Under the pieces are notes generated by a model. That model was not told the DNA's origin, made no database searches, and was given only the letters and a program-made list of their open reading frames with translations. The position numbers and the translations under genes were made by a program. Below, piece by piece: positions 16,584-25,997 of a stretch of 42,820 nt of DNA (positions are counted from its first letter, which is position 1; every line of letters starts with the position of its first letter). The stretch comes from Sulfurimonas sp. GTDB taxonomy: Bacteria; Campylobacterota; Campylobacteria; Campylobacterales; Sulfurimonadaceae. The stretch covers positions 1 to 42,820 of the forward strand of contig QNZS01000050.1 in the NCBI GenBank assembly GCA_003978465.1, written 5' to 3'.

Positions 16584-18200
16584 CTAAGCTATTCCTTCTT
16601 TTTCATCAAAAGGAGGTGAGATTTTTTCCTGTGTTTGAACATATAGTTGTTGTGTTGGGTACGCTATAGTTATATCGTCTTCTGTATTGAATGCATCCAC
16701 TATTTCAGTAGAGATTACACTTCTAAGTGTAAGTGTTGCATATGCATTTGTAAGATACCATGCTTCTATATCCATACCATTTGAATTGATAAAAGAAAAT
16801 ATTCTTGGTTCAACATTTGTATTTTTTAAGCTATAGTGTTCACGAAGTGTGTTCAACTGCTTTCTTGTGATGTCAGTATAACCCTTAGAGAACTTCTTAG
16901 TTATCTTCTTTGCAATCTGCATAGCTTTTTTATGGTTAGAGTCAAAGGTAATAGTAATTTTTATTCCATCCCAAACGGTTTTAAGAGAGTAGTGTGTATA
17001 GTTTGAAATCATACGTGTAAACACATAGTTGTTTGGTATAAATATAATACGCCCAGCTCTACGGTTATGCTCAATTGAAGTAAGTGTAATATCTTCAAAT
17101 AGGGTGATACGAATGAGTGAAATATCCATAACATCACCTACGTACTCCATTCCATCCATATCAACACGAATTCTATCACCCACATGAATACTTCCACCAA
17201 AAACTATAACTAACCAACCAAGAATAGACATAAACCAGTCTTTCATAGCGATGGCGATACCCGCAGAGGCAAACCCTAAGATTGTAACAATGTAAGCTAC
17301 ATTTTCTATATAGTTAAAAAATAGTATCAGAATGATAAATATAAAGTTTGTAAATGTAATAATTTTATTCGCCATATAAAATCGTTCGTTATCTGTGATG
17401 TACTTCTTTACTACAAGTTTAAGTAGGAAAAATACGAAAAATACAACTAAAATAACCATTCCGATTTTCATTAGTCTATATACTTGTTTTTCTATGCCTT
17501 TGTTTATACTTATCTCAACAATCTCTAGTCTTTTTTGATATACATCTAATGTTACATTAATTGTATCAAGAGCTGTTTTAAATCTATCTAACTGTATTTT
17601 TTTATATTTGTGTATTTTTGTGTATTTTTCACTAGGGTCTAAGATCACTAGCTCTCTATAAATATTATGTTCTCTTGTTAAAAGATTTATTACCTTTATC
17701 AAAGTTTCACGCTTGAGTTTATACTCATCAAAATTAGTAGTAAAATTTTTAATCATAGAAAAACCAGTAAAGATATCAAAAGGGTTTGTTATTTTTTCTA
17801 CTGCACCAATAGCTGGTGGTGTTATCAAGTCAGCAAATGGAGCCGAGTTTTTCCCTTTTAACTTTTCTATTTGTGATGTTAAAATATTCTTTTTAGATAC
17901 AAGCCCATTTAATTCATCTTGATCACTTATATCTTTAGCATGTTTCCTTAGGTATGTAATACGCTTTTCAATCTCTGCTAAACTCGTTCTAACAGTGAGT
18001 GAAGTCAAGTAAGATGCATAACTTTTAATCCAAGGATTCTCCTCAGAGATACCTTTTTCAAAATCATGTAGTTGTTGTTCATATGTTTGGATTTGACTTG
18101 CATATAAGATTCTAAGTTCTTGAGTTAGCTTTACACTCTCTGCCCCAAAGACAGATATACTAAAAATAAAAAATAAAAATAAAAATAATTTTATCTGCAT
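16584..18200 (-). CDS. MscS-family mechanosensitive channel with large periplasmic domain
   Basis: A signal peptide (LFLFLFFIFSISVFGAES) leads a periplasmic helical region of about 210 residues with coiled-coil character. Then come helices near 245-265 and 280-297 and the pore-lining helix TILGFASAGIAIAMKDWF with its Gly/Ala pattern. The MscS beta domain follows (GGSIHVGDRIRVDMDGMEYVG and FIPNNYVFTRMISNYTH). Such channels release solutes under osmotic downshock. The start shares one base with the aroB stop (TAATG) and the end abuts mtaB. A homologue in this place (HP0284) is known to me from Helicobacter. Confidence 0.9.
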   Translation of the reverse strand: MQIKLFLFLFFIFSISVFGAESVKLTQELRILYASQIQTYEQQLHDFEKGISEENPWIKSYASYLTSLTVRTSLAEIEKRITYLRKHAKDISDQDELNGLVSKKNILTSQIEKLKGKNSAPFADLITPPAIGAVEKITNPFDIFTGFSMIKNFTTNFDEYKLKRETLIKVINLLTREHNIYRELVILDPSEKYTKIHKYKKIQLDRFKTALDTINVTLDVYQKRLEIVEISINKGIEKQVYRLMKIGMVILVVFFVFFLLKLVVKKYITDNERFYMANKIITFTNFIFIILILFFNYIENVAYIVTILGFASAGIAIAMKDWFMSILGWLVIVFGGSIHVGDRIRVDMDGMEYVGDVMDISLIRITLFEDITLTSIEHNRRAGRIIFIPNNYVFTRMISNYTHYSLKTVWDGIKITITFDSNHKKAMQIAKKITKKFSKGYTDITRKQLNTLREHYSLKNTNVEPRIFSFINSNGMDIEAWYLTNAYATLTLRSVISTEIVDAFNTEDDITIAYPTQQLYVQTQEKISPPFDEKEGIA

Positions 18201-19249
18201 TATTTAGCTCCAAATGTATCGAGGACAGATAGCACAAGGGACTTTTCACAGGCATCAGTTATTTTTACACCACCAATCCCAACAGGTAAAATAAAAGTAA
18301 TACTAGAGTCAGAACTTTTTTTATCCAAAAAGAAAGTTTCATAAAAGCTATTTGAATCCTTAATATCATACGATGTAGGGAGTGAGTATTTGTTTAATAA
18401 ACTCTTCACTTTTAGTGCTTCAGCCTCACTCATAAGTCCCATTTTTACAGCAGTATCATTTGCTAAAACCATGCCTATAGCTACAGCTTCACCATGAAGG
18501 TATTTTTTATATTTAGTCTCATTTTCTATAACATGCCCAAATGTATGGCCATAGTTTAGTGCAGCTCTTATGCCATTCTCTTTTTCATCTTGTGCAACTA
18601 CTGAGGCTTTTGTCTGTACTGCTTGTTTGATAACATCTTGTAAAACATCTTTATTACTCAAGTCTGCTGTTTCTAAAAATACAAAAAAATCTTTGTTAAA
18701 AGTAACAGCCATTTTCACTATCTCAGCTACACCCGCACCAAACTCACGAGCAGCAAGTGTTGTTAAAAAGTATGGATCTATTAGAACTGCTTTAGGTTGA
18801 TGAAATGCACCTATAAGGTTTTTTCCGTAACTATTGTTCATACCAGTTTTACCACCAACACTAGCATCTACTTGCGAAAGTAGTGTAGTTGGAATTTGAG
18901 TAAAACTAATACCGCGTTGATAAATACTAGCGGCAAATCCAGTCATATCACCAATCACACCACCACCAAATGCGATAAGCATAGACTTACGGTTAAACTT
19001 ATGGTTAAAAAGTGACTCGAGTATCATGTTGATAGAATCTTGATTTTTATACTCTTCACCATCAGGAACTGTGATGATATAAAGTTCTTTTGCAGTCACT
19101 TTTGAGAGAAGATAAGATAAGTGTAGTCCAGCAATTTTAGGATTTGTAACAATAGCCACTTTTGTATCAAAATGGATAGGTTTAAGTTTGTCTATTGTGA
19201 TGTCGTATGAGTTGTCTACTACTTGCTTAAGTGTGATGTTTACTTGCAT
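18200..19249 (-). CDS. aroB: 3-dehydroquinate synthase
   Basis: AroB cyclises DAHP to 3-dehydroquinate, the second step of the shikimate pathway, using NAD+ and a divalent metal. Clear motifs are FGGGVIGDMTGFAAS (NAD binding), PTTLLSQVDASVGGKTGMN with the substrate-binding Lys and Asn, and metal ligands in LNYGHTFGHVIE. The 349-residue length is standard. It follows the RCK-domain gene with a 60-base gap, the largest spacing in the array and the best candidate for an internal promoter. It overlaps mscS by one base. Confidence 0.96.
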   Translation of the reverse strand: MQVNITLKQVVDNSYDITIDKLKPIHFDTKVAIVTNPKIAGLHLSYLLSKVTAKELYIITVPDGEEYKNQDSINMILESLFNHKFNRKSMLIAFGGGVIGDMTGFAASIYQRGISFTQIPTTLLSQVDASVGGKTGMNNSYGKNLIGAFHQPKAVLIDPYFLTTLAAREFGAGVAEIVKMAVTFNKDFFVFLETADLSNKDVLQDVIKQAVQTKASVVAQDEKENGIRAALNYGHTFGHVIENETKYKKYLHGEAVAIGMVLANDTAVKMGLMSEAEALKVKSLLNKYSLPTSYDIKDSNSFYETFFLDKKSSDSSITFILPVGIGGVKITDACEKSLVLSVLDTFGAK

Positions 19250-19309
19250 TATTTATCCAAATTATTATATGTATAGATAATACTCAAAATTAGCTAATAA
19301 TTTGCTAAA

Positions 19310-20716
19310 TTATAGTTGTACTGGAATAAAGATTTGGTGGTAATCGTCCAACTTGTAGTAAAGCTTTTCGCTATCTGTTGAAAATAGTGAATAAATACGG
19401 CGAGATGTGAGTTTTTTTGTAAAGGGAAGCAGTTGAATAAAATTCTCTTTTTGCATTAATTTTGAAATGGGATTCTCATGTTCTTGATAAATTTTAATAC
19501 TTTTAGTAAAGATTGTTGAGAGGTTATTATAGTGTTCAATCACCTCTTCTTTTTCATCTTGATGTTCGTTCATATAGTTATACATTTCTATGTTAAAATT
19601 CATCTGCTCAGAGATATCAAAAATAGTCGAAGAAATTTTCTCTAGGTCTTTGTTATTTGAGAGTATCAATGCAGCATCTTTAAGGTTAGAGAAGCGTTTA
19701 TCTGAGAGTTTGAGTACTGGTAGGTGTGCTTCATACATAGCCTGTCTCACATAATAATCAGCAAACATCTCTTTTGAAATTATTACTAGTCCAACATGGT
19801 AATAATTGATATCCTTGTGAAAAGTATCTCTTAAATTAATACTATCATAATCAATATTAATGATTACATTCATACTTCTAAGGCTTTTAATGTACTGAAG
19901 TATCTCTATATTTGAAGGGTTTGTCACTTTTATAATAAGATCATGTTTAAACTGTCTATGTGCATATACGGAGCGTCGTATGCTCTCTTTAACCGTATCG
20001 TGATTGACAATATTCATATCTATGTAGAGTAAAATATTTGAGCCAAAAGGTGCTGGAAACTGTCCTAACTCGTGTTTAATAGAACGATACACTGACTTTA
20101 AAACGGATGGTTCACCTACTAAAACAAGTAAATCATTTGGTTGAATCATTTTTCGCCTTGAAGGCATTATAAGTTTACGGTTCCTATATATCGCAACTAT
20201 TCGCCAGTTTTTTTGCTCGATGGCACCTATATGTCTGTAAACAAAAGAGCTTCCAAAAGGAACAAGAACTTCCATTATTTCACCCTCACCCACACCAACA
20301 TTTTGAGCAATAACTGGTACATTAGGTAGATAGTCTAAAAGACGAGAAGCTACAAGTTCATTGACATTTACTAACTCAACATTTGCATCTTGATTGTGCA
20401 TATTCCATTGGTTTAAAATAATGACTCGAAGATGTTTTTTAATGGCTCTGATGTTTTTCATTATGTTTTCTACATTAATTTGAGAATCCACAACAATAAA
20501 AACTTGTATAAATTCCATTTTTAAAAGGTTAGATAACTTATACAAGCTTGTAGGATCAAACTCATAAAATTTAAAACGTGCTGGATTTACATCATCAAAT
20601 TTTTTCGCTTTTGTTTGAACTATATAATAAATATTTTCATTAGTGTATGTCTCACTCACCCTTTTAATAAAGTGTGCTCCAACATCTCCCTCACTAATTA
20701 TTAATATCTTTTTCAT
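19310..20716 (-). CDS. TrkA-N/RCK-domain protein of unknown role (COG3400-like)
   Basis: The N terminus is a degenerate nucleotide-binding Rossmann fold (KKILIISEGDVGAHFIKR) with weak GxGxxG. Near residues 155-230 a TrkA-C (RCK_C) domain is evident (VGEGEIMEVLVPFGSSFVYR ... RRKMIQPNDLLVLVG). The last half, about 230 residues, resembles no domain I know. No membrane segment is present, so it is cytoplasmic. TrkA-like domains regulate potassium channels by binding NAD(H) or c-di-AMP-like ligands, but no Trk pore is nearby. The neighbouring MscS channel hints at ion or osmotic control; that is inference. Confidence 0.75.
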   Translation of the reverse strand: MKKILIISEGDVGAHFIKRVSETYTNENIYYIVQTKAKKFDDVNPARFKFYEFDPTSLYKLSNLLKMEFIQVFIVVDSQINVENIMKNIRAIKKHLRVIILNQWNMHNQDANVELVNVNELVASRLLDYLPNVPVIAQNVGVGEGEIMEVLVPFGSSFVYRHIGAIEQKNWRIVAIYRNRKLIMPSRRKMIQPNDLLVLVGEPSVLKSVYRSIKHELGQFPAPFGSNILLYIDMNIVNHDTVKESIRRSVYAHRQFKHDLIIKVTNPSNIEILQYIKSLRSMNVIINIDYDSINLRDTFHKDINYYHVGLVIISKEMFADYYVRQAMYEAHLPVLKLSDKRFSNLKDAALILSNNKDLEKISSTIFDISEQMNFNIEMYNYMNEHQDEKEEVIEHYNNLSTIFTKSIKIYQEHENPISKLMQKENFIQLLPFTKKLTSRRIYSLFSTDSEKLYYKLDDYHQIFIPVQL

Positions 20717-20719
20717 TTT

Positions 20720-21316
20720 TTATGCTACTCTCTTTAAAACATTAGAACTTTTAATCCACATCTCTGTATCTGATATTCTCCATACCTTATCTATGAAGTA
20801 ACCTGTGATTTTAATCCACTCTAAAGTCTTCTCATTTGAAGTAAAAGAGGTGGATTTTCCCAATACAGCTATCTTCTCTCCATCAATAATGTCATAAATA
20901 TTTACCTCTGTTTTGACGCTATAAGTATATGTTAGAGTCTCAGTTCGTTTAAACTGCTCTTTCATAAGAAGGTTTGGAAATTTATTTTTGTCTTCAAGAC
21001 TTTGGGTATTCAAAAATTTTTTAATTACTACAGTGGTTTTTATGATTTTTGGAACTATGATTTTACAAATAATTTTGTTTTCTTCTTTGAGTTTTATAGA
21101 CTTTTTAAGAGTATTTGTTTCATTATTCAAAGTTAGTATTTTATTTTTATAAGTTTCTTCTTCTAGTTGTAATTCAATCTCAACTACAGAACTTTGTGTC
21201 TGTCCATAGTCACTTCTTAATTTACTTATATCATTTACTATGGACTCTATTCTTTGTACTTCATCTGCATTTAATATACTAAAAGATAGTATTAAAAATA
21301 TAAAGAAGTACTTCAT
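20720..21316 (-). CDS. exported coiled-coil protein with C-terminal SH3-like domain
   Basis: A signal peptide (MKYFFIFLILSFSILNADE) is followed by a predicted coiled coil (about residues 25-85, rich in Glu, Lys, Leu and Asn). The C-terminal domain has the spacing of a bacterial SH3 fold (VNIYDIIDGEKIAVLGKST ... WIKITGYFIDK ... MWIKSSNVLKRV). The protein is probably periplasmic and may bind peptidoglycan. The ATG shares one base with the trmA stop, and the stop is 3 bases before the RCK gene, so it is firmly in the operon. I do not recognise a named family. Confidence 0.75.
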   Translation of the reverse strand: MKYFFIFLILSFSILNADEVQRIESIVNDISKLRSDYGQTQSSVVEIELQLEEETYKNKILTLNNETNTLKKSIKLKEENKIICKIIVPKIIKTTVVIKKFLNTQSLEDKNKFPNLLMKEQFKRTETLTYTYSVKTEVNIYDIIDGEKIAVLGKSTSFTSNEKTLEWIKITGYFIDKVWRISDTEMWIKSSNVLKRVA

Positions 21317-22428
21317 TAAGAACCTTTTTTTAGAAGTTTGACACCCATTTCGACATGATGAGTATAAGGAAATTGATCAAAAAGAGCCATGCCCATCACT
21401 GTATGTGTTTGAGTAAGTATATCTAAATCCCTCACCAAACTCTCAGGGTTACAGGAGATATATACTATATGCTCATAACGCGATACAAAATGGCATGAGT
21501 CTATGTCCATACCACTTCTTGGAGGGTCTACAAAGATACTATCTATCTTATATTTATTGATATCTATTTCTTTCATACGACGGTACTCTCTACCACCATC
21601 AAGAGCATCAACAAACTCTTCTACAGCCATACGAACAAACTCAATGTTCTTTACATCATTAAGCTTCATATTTACCTTTGCTGCATTTATAGATGACTTT
21701 GAGATTTCTGTTGCTAATATCTTCTGAAAGATTCCAGCAAAAGGGATAGTAAAATTACCAGCTCCACAATAAAGTTCAAGTAAATCACCACTAGCACTAG
21801 AGTACTGTTCTATTGCCCAAGTAATCATATCTTCATTTACTCTAGCATTTGGTTGTGTAAAACTATTTTCTATATGATGAAACTTATAGTCTTTATCTTT
21901 TATACTGAGTATTTCAGTGATATAATCTTGCCCAATAATCACTTTTTGTTTTCGACTACGCCCAATTATATAAATACCTAACTCTTTTGCGATCTCTTTT
22001 GCTTTTTCTTCCCACTCATCATCAAGTCGTCTGTGATAAAGCATTGAAATTACTATCTCACCAGAACTTGAGCTTAAGAAGTCTATTCCAAAGAGTTTAA
22101 AACCTATCTCAGCCTCTTTTATGCTTTTAAGTAATTTTGGCATTAGGTCTGATATATACTCATTAACCTGAGGACATTCTTCTACAAAAACTACACCATC
22201 TTTAGTGACATTATTCATCGCATAACGGATTTCATCACCATCATGCCATAGTTTAAATTCACTACGTGAACGATAATGTTGGTCTGGTGATTCAAAAACA
22301 TATATCTCTCCATCATATAAGCGAGAGAATCGTTCTTTATTTAAGTCTAATTTTTCTTTGAGTTGTCCAGCATATCCATTCTCATACACGATACAAGCAC
22401 CACATTCACCAAAATGTTTACAATTCAT
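21316..22428 (-). CDS. trmA: tRNA (uracil-5-)-methyltransferase TrmA
   Basis: TrmA makes m5U54 (T54) in the T-loop of tRNA. Features are the SAM-binding motif LLELYCGAGNFTIPFA, the DPPRSGMD motif near residue 305, and the catalytic Cys in YISCNPESLVRDL. The length (370) equals that of E. coli TrmA, and the N-terminal TRAM domain and iron-sulfur cysteines of RumA/RlmD are absent. The N-terminal CKHFGECGACIVYENGY has several Cys but not the RlmD pattern. It sits between fliP (9-base gap) and the SH3-like protein. Confidence 0.93.
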   Translation of the reverse strand: MNCKHFGECGACIVYENGYAGQLKEKLDLNKERFSRLYDGEIYVFESPDQHYRSRSEFKLWHDGDEIRYAMNNVTKDGVVFVEECPQVNEYISDLMPKLLKSIKEAEIGFKLFGIDFLSSSSGEIVISMLYHRRLDDEWEEKAKEIAKELGIYIIGRSRKQKVIIGQDYITEILSIKDKDYKFHHIENSFTQPNARVNEDMITWAIEQYSSASGDLLELYCGAGNFTIPFAGIFQKILATEISKSSINAAKVNMKLNDVKNIEFVRMAVEEFVDALDGGREYRRMKEIDINKYKIDSIFVDPPRSGMDIDSCHFVSRYEHIVYISCNPESLVRDLDILTQTHTVMGMALFDQFPYTHHVEMGVKLLKKGS

Positions 22429-22437
22429 TTTTATCCT

Positions 22438-23175
22438 CTATTTTATCGAAGCTATCAAGTTACCAATTAAAAGACTCCAACCATCTATTAGTACAAAAAC
22501 AAGTATCTTAAAGGGAAGGGATATCATAACTGGTGGGAGCATCATCATACCCATAGACATAAGTATGGAAGCGACAACCATATCTATAACTAAAAAAGGT
22601 AGAAAGATTAAAAAGCCTATTTCAAAGGCTGTTTTAATCTCACTAATCACAAATGCAGGAACTACTATAGACAAAGGGACATCCGCAACACTTTGTGGGT
22701 TTTCCATCTTTCTTATACGAAAAAAGAGAGCTAAATCTTTCTCTCGTGTATTTCTTATCATAAAATTTTTTAAAGGAAGTGTCGTTTTTTCATATGCTTC
22801 ATCATAGCCAATCTCTTCTGCTATATAGGGCTTTATACCATTTTCATAGGCTTTCGTTCCAACGGGTTCCATGACAAAAAAAGTAAGTATCATTGCAAGC
22901 ATGATTAAAAGTTGTGTAGGAGGAACTTGTTGTGTACCCATGGCTTGGCGTAAAAATCCAAAAACAATAACAAATCGTGTAAAGGTTGTCATTGCTAGAA
23001 CCATAGAAGGTGCTAGAACAAGCAAAGTTAAAACAACTAAAACATTTAAAGATGATACTAATTGTTTTGGTGTGTCGGGAGCTGAAAGGCTAAAGTTCAT
23101 CGTTGGGATAGGAACAGCTTCTGCGCCAAAGCCAAGACTTACTATTAGGATAACAAAGATTACTACTCTTAACAT
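22438..23175 (-). CDS. fliP: flagellar type III export protein FliP
   Basis: FliP forms the core of the FliPQR export gate in the flagellar basal body. A signal peptide (VVIFVILIVSLGFGAEA) precedes PDTPKQLVSSLNVLVVLTLL and the conserved TRFVIVFGFLRQAMGTQQVPP. The C-terminal pair of helices includes MVVASILMSMGMMMLPPVMISLPFK (about 208-232), the family signature. The length is 245 residues. It overlaps motB by one base, an arrangement that couples the motor stator and export genes. Confidence 0.97.
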   Translation of the reverse strand: MLRVVIFVILIVSLGFGAEAVPIPTMNFSLSAPDTPKQLVSSLNVLVVLTLLVLAPSMVLAMTTFTRFVIVFGFLRQAMGTQQVPPTQLLIMLAMILTFFVMEPVGTKAYENGIKPYIAEEIGYDEAYEKTTLPLKNFMIRNTREKDLALFFRIRKMENPQSVADVPLSIVVPAFVISEIKTAFEIGFLIFLPFLVIDMVVASILMSMGMMMLPPVMISLPFKILVFVLIDGWSLLIGNLIASIK

Positions 23176-23951
23176 TATTTAGATGACACCGTATCTAAAA
23201 CTGATAGGTCGATTTTTACATCTTTATCTTTTGTCATTCCATAAAAATGAAGTTCAACTCTACGGTTTTTTTCACGTCCACTCTTGGTTATATTTGTAGC
23301 AACTGGTCTAAACTCAGCATAACCTTCGGCATGAACACGCGAAGGCTCTACACCATCAAGAAGTAATTCATGTAAAACAGAAATTGCACGTGCCGTTGAA
23401 AGTTCCCAGTTGTCTTTAAACAGACTGCTTGCACTCGGATTAACTTCATCAGTATGCCCTTTTACACTTACCTGCATTTCATTTGGTAACTCTTCTATAA
23501 TAAGAGCTATTCTCTTTAAAAATAGTAGTGCATCTTGGTTTTCAATCGTTGCACTACCTGGTTTAAACAGAAGTGCTGCTGGTAGTTCTATGACGAACCC
23601 TTCTTGTGCCTCTTCAACTGTAATAGTTCGACCCTGAGTCTGTTCCATCATCTCATTTGCATCACCCGCAGCCTGTTCTACACGGGTTACAGTTTCACTT
23701 ATCTCATCTCTAGCCTCAATAGCTATTGAGTCTTGAATACGGTTCTTAGAGATTTCTGTTATTGGTCCACCTTCTAAAACACTCATCGCTCCAGTGAGTG
23801 AACCTACCGCTTCAGTGATTTTTTTTGTATCAAAAGAACTCATAGAAAGAAGTAAAACGAAGAAACATAACATTAGTGACATCAGGTCCCCAAATGCAGC
23901 TAACCAAGCAGGAAGACACTCTTGACAATCAGGACACTTTTTTTTACGCAT
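23175..23951 (-). CDS. motB: flagellar motor stator protein MotB
   Basis: MotB anchors the proton-driven stator to peptidoglycan. A single membrane helix (AFGDLMSLMLCFFVLLLS) carries the proton-binding Asp at residue 22. The C-terminal OmpA-like domain has the binding motif VKGHTDEVNPS and the NWELSTARAISVLHEL helix. The N-terminal cytoplasmic tail is Cys-rich (KKCPDCQECLPAW), and a spacing of four Cys could bind metal. The motA stop lies 10 bases upstream. Confidence 0.96.
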   Translation of the reverse strand: MRKKKCPDCQECLPAWLAAFGDLMSLMLCFFVLLLSMSSFDTKKITEAVGSLTGAMSVLEGGPITEISKNRIQDSIAIEARDEISETVTRVEQAAGDANEMMEQTQGRTITVEEAQEGFVIELPAALLFKPGSATIENQDALLFLKRIALIIEELPNEMQVSVKGHTDEVNPSASSLFKDNWELSTARAISVLHELLLDGVEPSRVHAEGYAEFRPVATNITKSGREKNRRVELHFYGMTKDKDVKIDLSVLDTVSSK

Positions 23952-23961
23952 AGACTATTCT

Positions 23962-24726
23962 TTAGTCAAACTGACTAACGCGATCTGCAGGCGCTAGATA
24001 AGCTAAAAGTTTTGCTTCAAGTACACGAGGGGAGTCCCCTGACTGTATAGACATGATACCCGAAATAATCATTTCACATATCATTGATTCTTCATCATTT
24101 CTAATATTTAAAATATTGTAAATTGGTGTTCCAAAAACATTTCCAATAATTGCACCATACATCGTAGTAAGGAGAGCAACTGCCATTGATGGACCAATAG
24201 CTGATGGATCAGCCATATTTAAAAGCATAGCAACAAGACCGATGAGTGTTCCAACCATACCCATAGCCCCAGCAAGTCCCGCCCACTGGTTAAAAATTGA
24301 ACCATGTATTTTATGACGTGTACTTGTTTGATCTAACTCTATTTCTAAAAGTTCACGAATAGTATCAGGTTCACTTCCATCAATAGCCATAGAAAGACCT
24401 TTTTTTAAAAAATTATTCTCTTCACTATTGATATCCTGTTCTAAAGCAAGAATACCATCTTTTCTAGCCTTAGTTGCGAACTCTACAAGTTTTTTAATAA
24501 TATCAGTAGGGTCTTCTTCACCTGGTTTGATTGCTTTCATAAAAACTTTTGTAACAACTTTCATCTGACCTGGCTTAAAAGAGATCATCAGTGCCCCGAT
24601 ACTACCACCAACAACAATTAAGACAGAAGGAATATCAATGTAGGCACCTATACCAACTCCCATCGTCATAGCTCCTAAAAGGAGAACCATGACTAACACC
24701 ATACCAATGACCGTACCTAAATCCAT
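23962..24726 (-). CDS. motA: flagellar motor stator protein MotA
   Basis: MotA is the four-helix stator subunit that turns proton flow into torque. Two N-terminal helices (GTVIGMVLVMVLLLGAMTMG and the IPSVLIVVGGSIGALMIS helix) and the helix pair MGMVGTLIGLVAMLLNM / MAVALLTTMYGAIIGNVFGT are seen, with the cytoplasmic loop between them carrying charged residues for rotor contact. The 254-residue length is standard. It is first in the 12-gene leftward array. Upstream on the minus strand, AT-rich DNA with a TATTAT sequence may hold the promoter. Confidence 0.96.
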   Translation of the reverse strand: MDLGTVIGMVLVMVLLLGAMTMGVGIGAYIDIPSVLIVVGGSIGALMISFKPGQMKVVTKVFMKAIKPGEEDPTDIIKKLVEFATKARKDGILALEQDINSEENNFLKKGLSMAIDGSEPDTIRELLEIELDQTSTRHKIHGSIFNQWAGLAGAMGMVGTLIGLVAMLLNMADPSAIGPSMAVALLTTMYGAIIGNVFGTPIYNILNIRNDEESMICEMIISGIMSIQSGDSPRVLEAKLLAYLAPADRVSQFD

Positions 24727-24863
24727 TTAAAAGCCTTACATAATTTTAATTAATTACCTTATAATACCACAAAAAATATTAGTATCTAGTAATCTAAATA
24801 TGTTTGGAGTAGTTTTTACATATAAATATACCTTTAGTCTTCAAATTACTTATATTTCCACCT

Positions 24864-25055
24864 TTATATAATCCTGTCTTCTAGGTTGTAAGTTAAACTA
24901 CCCTCTTTTGCAGTAGGTCCAAAACCATTTTCATTCATAATATAAGTATTTTCTTGATGCTCTTTTCTAGTCAAAAGAAATTCACTATGAAAGAGATTTA
25001 ACTGAAAACATGGTGTTGCTTCTATTCCAGATTGAGAAATTATTTTATCTCCATT
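24864..25055 (-). pseudogene. C-terminal fragment of an unidentified protein
   Basis: An open minus-strand stretch of 63 codons with no start reads NGDKIISQSGIEATPCFQL, LFHSEFLLTRKEHQENTYI, MNENGFGPTAKEGSLTYNL, EDRII, then TAA. An in-frame TAA lies directly upstream at 25056. The amino acid composition and the clean frame suggest real coding ancestry, with the 5' part deleted. I do not recognise it. Confidence 0.4.
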
Positions 25056-25136
25056 TTACCACACTACTCTTTTTAATCACATCACCGTAAAAAAGTATAA
25101 GGATATGATGCTATCTTTTACCCGTCCTAATCCACG

Positions 25137-25422
25137 GCAGAGGTGTATGATATAAGTGATCTACCACACAAATATTCAGAACAACATAAACGACTTTTGG
25201 AAGAAGAACTGTTCTTCTCTAATATAATCGAATAATCTAAGGAATATAAATATTCAGAAAAGTAAATATATATTAATATCTGTAATGTGAAAAGTATTCA
25301 CATCATTAAAGAATAATGATATTCAAGTTGAAGGATATAACTCTGATATTTATTTTGAATATTTTACATCTCAAAAAATTGCCTATTTAGATAAATCTAT
25401 TACACCCACACTAAGGGTATAA
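25137..25422 (+). pseudogene. scrambled plus-strand coding remnants
   Basis: Two protein-like pieces in different frames lie here: AEVYDISDLPHKYSEQHKRL followed by LEEELFFSNIIE to a TAA at 25233, and NDIQVEGYNSDIYFEYFTSQ with KIAYLDKSITPTLRV to stops at 25420. A stretch just upstream (FTRPNPR) together with AEVYDISD vaguely recalls the end of a DEAD/DEAH helicase core, but I would not rely on it. They may be the wreck of a gene lying before the HEPN-like ORF. Confidence 0.35.
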
Positions 25423-25426
25423 TAGA

Positions 25427-25933
25427 TTGAAAGAACATTCAAAAGTGCTAACTGAAAAAGATTACGGGGTACATGGAATTACAGAATCTGATTTTGACCA
25501 TTCAATTTCTTCAGTTAAAGAAATGATTGATACTAGAAGTGAACAATATCAAAGAAAAGCTCAAAATATAAGAGAAATAAATGATGAAGAAATTGCAAAT
25601 GATTTTTTTGATGATGTTAGTTATTACATTTATACGGATACTCAGTATCTTTGACAATTTACACTATGGAGACTGCAAGGTTTAATTGAAGCAATAATTA
25701 CCTATCAACTCATGGTATCAAAGAAGCTTTTTGCTTTAGAGTCTAAACTAGAGGCTCGAAAAAAGAATGATTATGATATTGAGAAAGAAGAAATAAACGA
25801 ACTGGTTTTATGGGCGAACTTAAGAAATATAATATTACATGCACCACCAGAGCAATATAGACTAACACCAATAATTGGAGAAAATATAATATATTATTAT
25901 CAATTTATAAAAAAACTATATATTAAATGGTAA
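25427..25933 (+). pseudogene. HEPN-like protein interrupted by one in-frame TGA
   Basis: One frame runs from a TTG at 25427 to a TAA at 25933 and is broken only by TGA at 25652-25654. The first part (75 codons) is acidic and helical (SISSVKEMIDTRSEQYQRKA). The second begins QFTLWRLQGLIEAIITYQL and ends with LWANLRNIILHAPPEQYR and a helical tail. R-N-x-x-x-H in LRNIILH matches the catalytic RX4-6H of HEPN ribonucleases, which occur in abortive-infection and toxin-antitoxin systems. Calling it HEPN is inference from this motif and the all-helical look. It could be a recent pseudogene, or two ORFs making split products. Confidence 0.55.
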
Positions 25934-25997
25934 AATAAAAAGCCAAGTGAAACAAAATCATAACAAAGTGCAGAAGAAAATATTAAAGGATGATAAT

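Noticed and set aside
25652..25654. In-frame TGA read as selenocysteine
   Set aside because: No stem-loop of the SECIS type is evident just downstream, and HEPN proteins are not known selenoproteins; a nonsense mutation is simpler.
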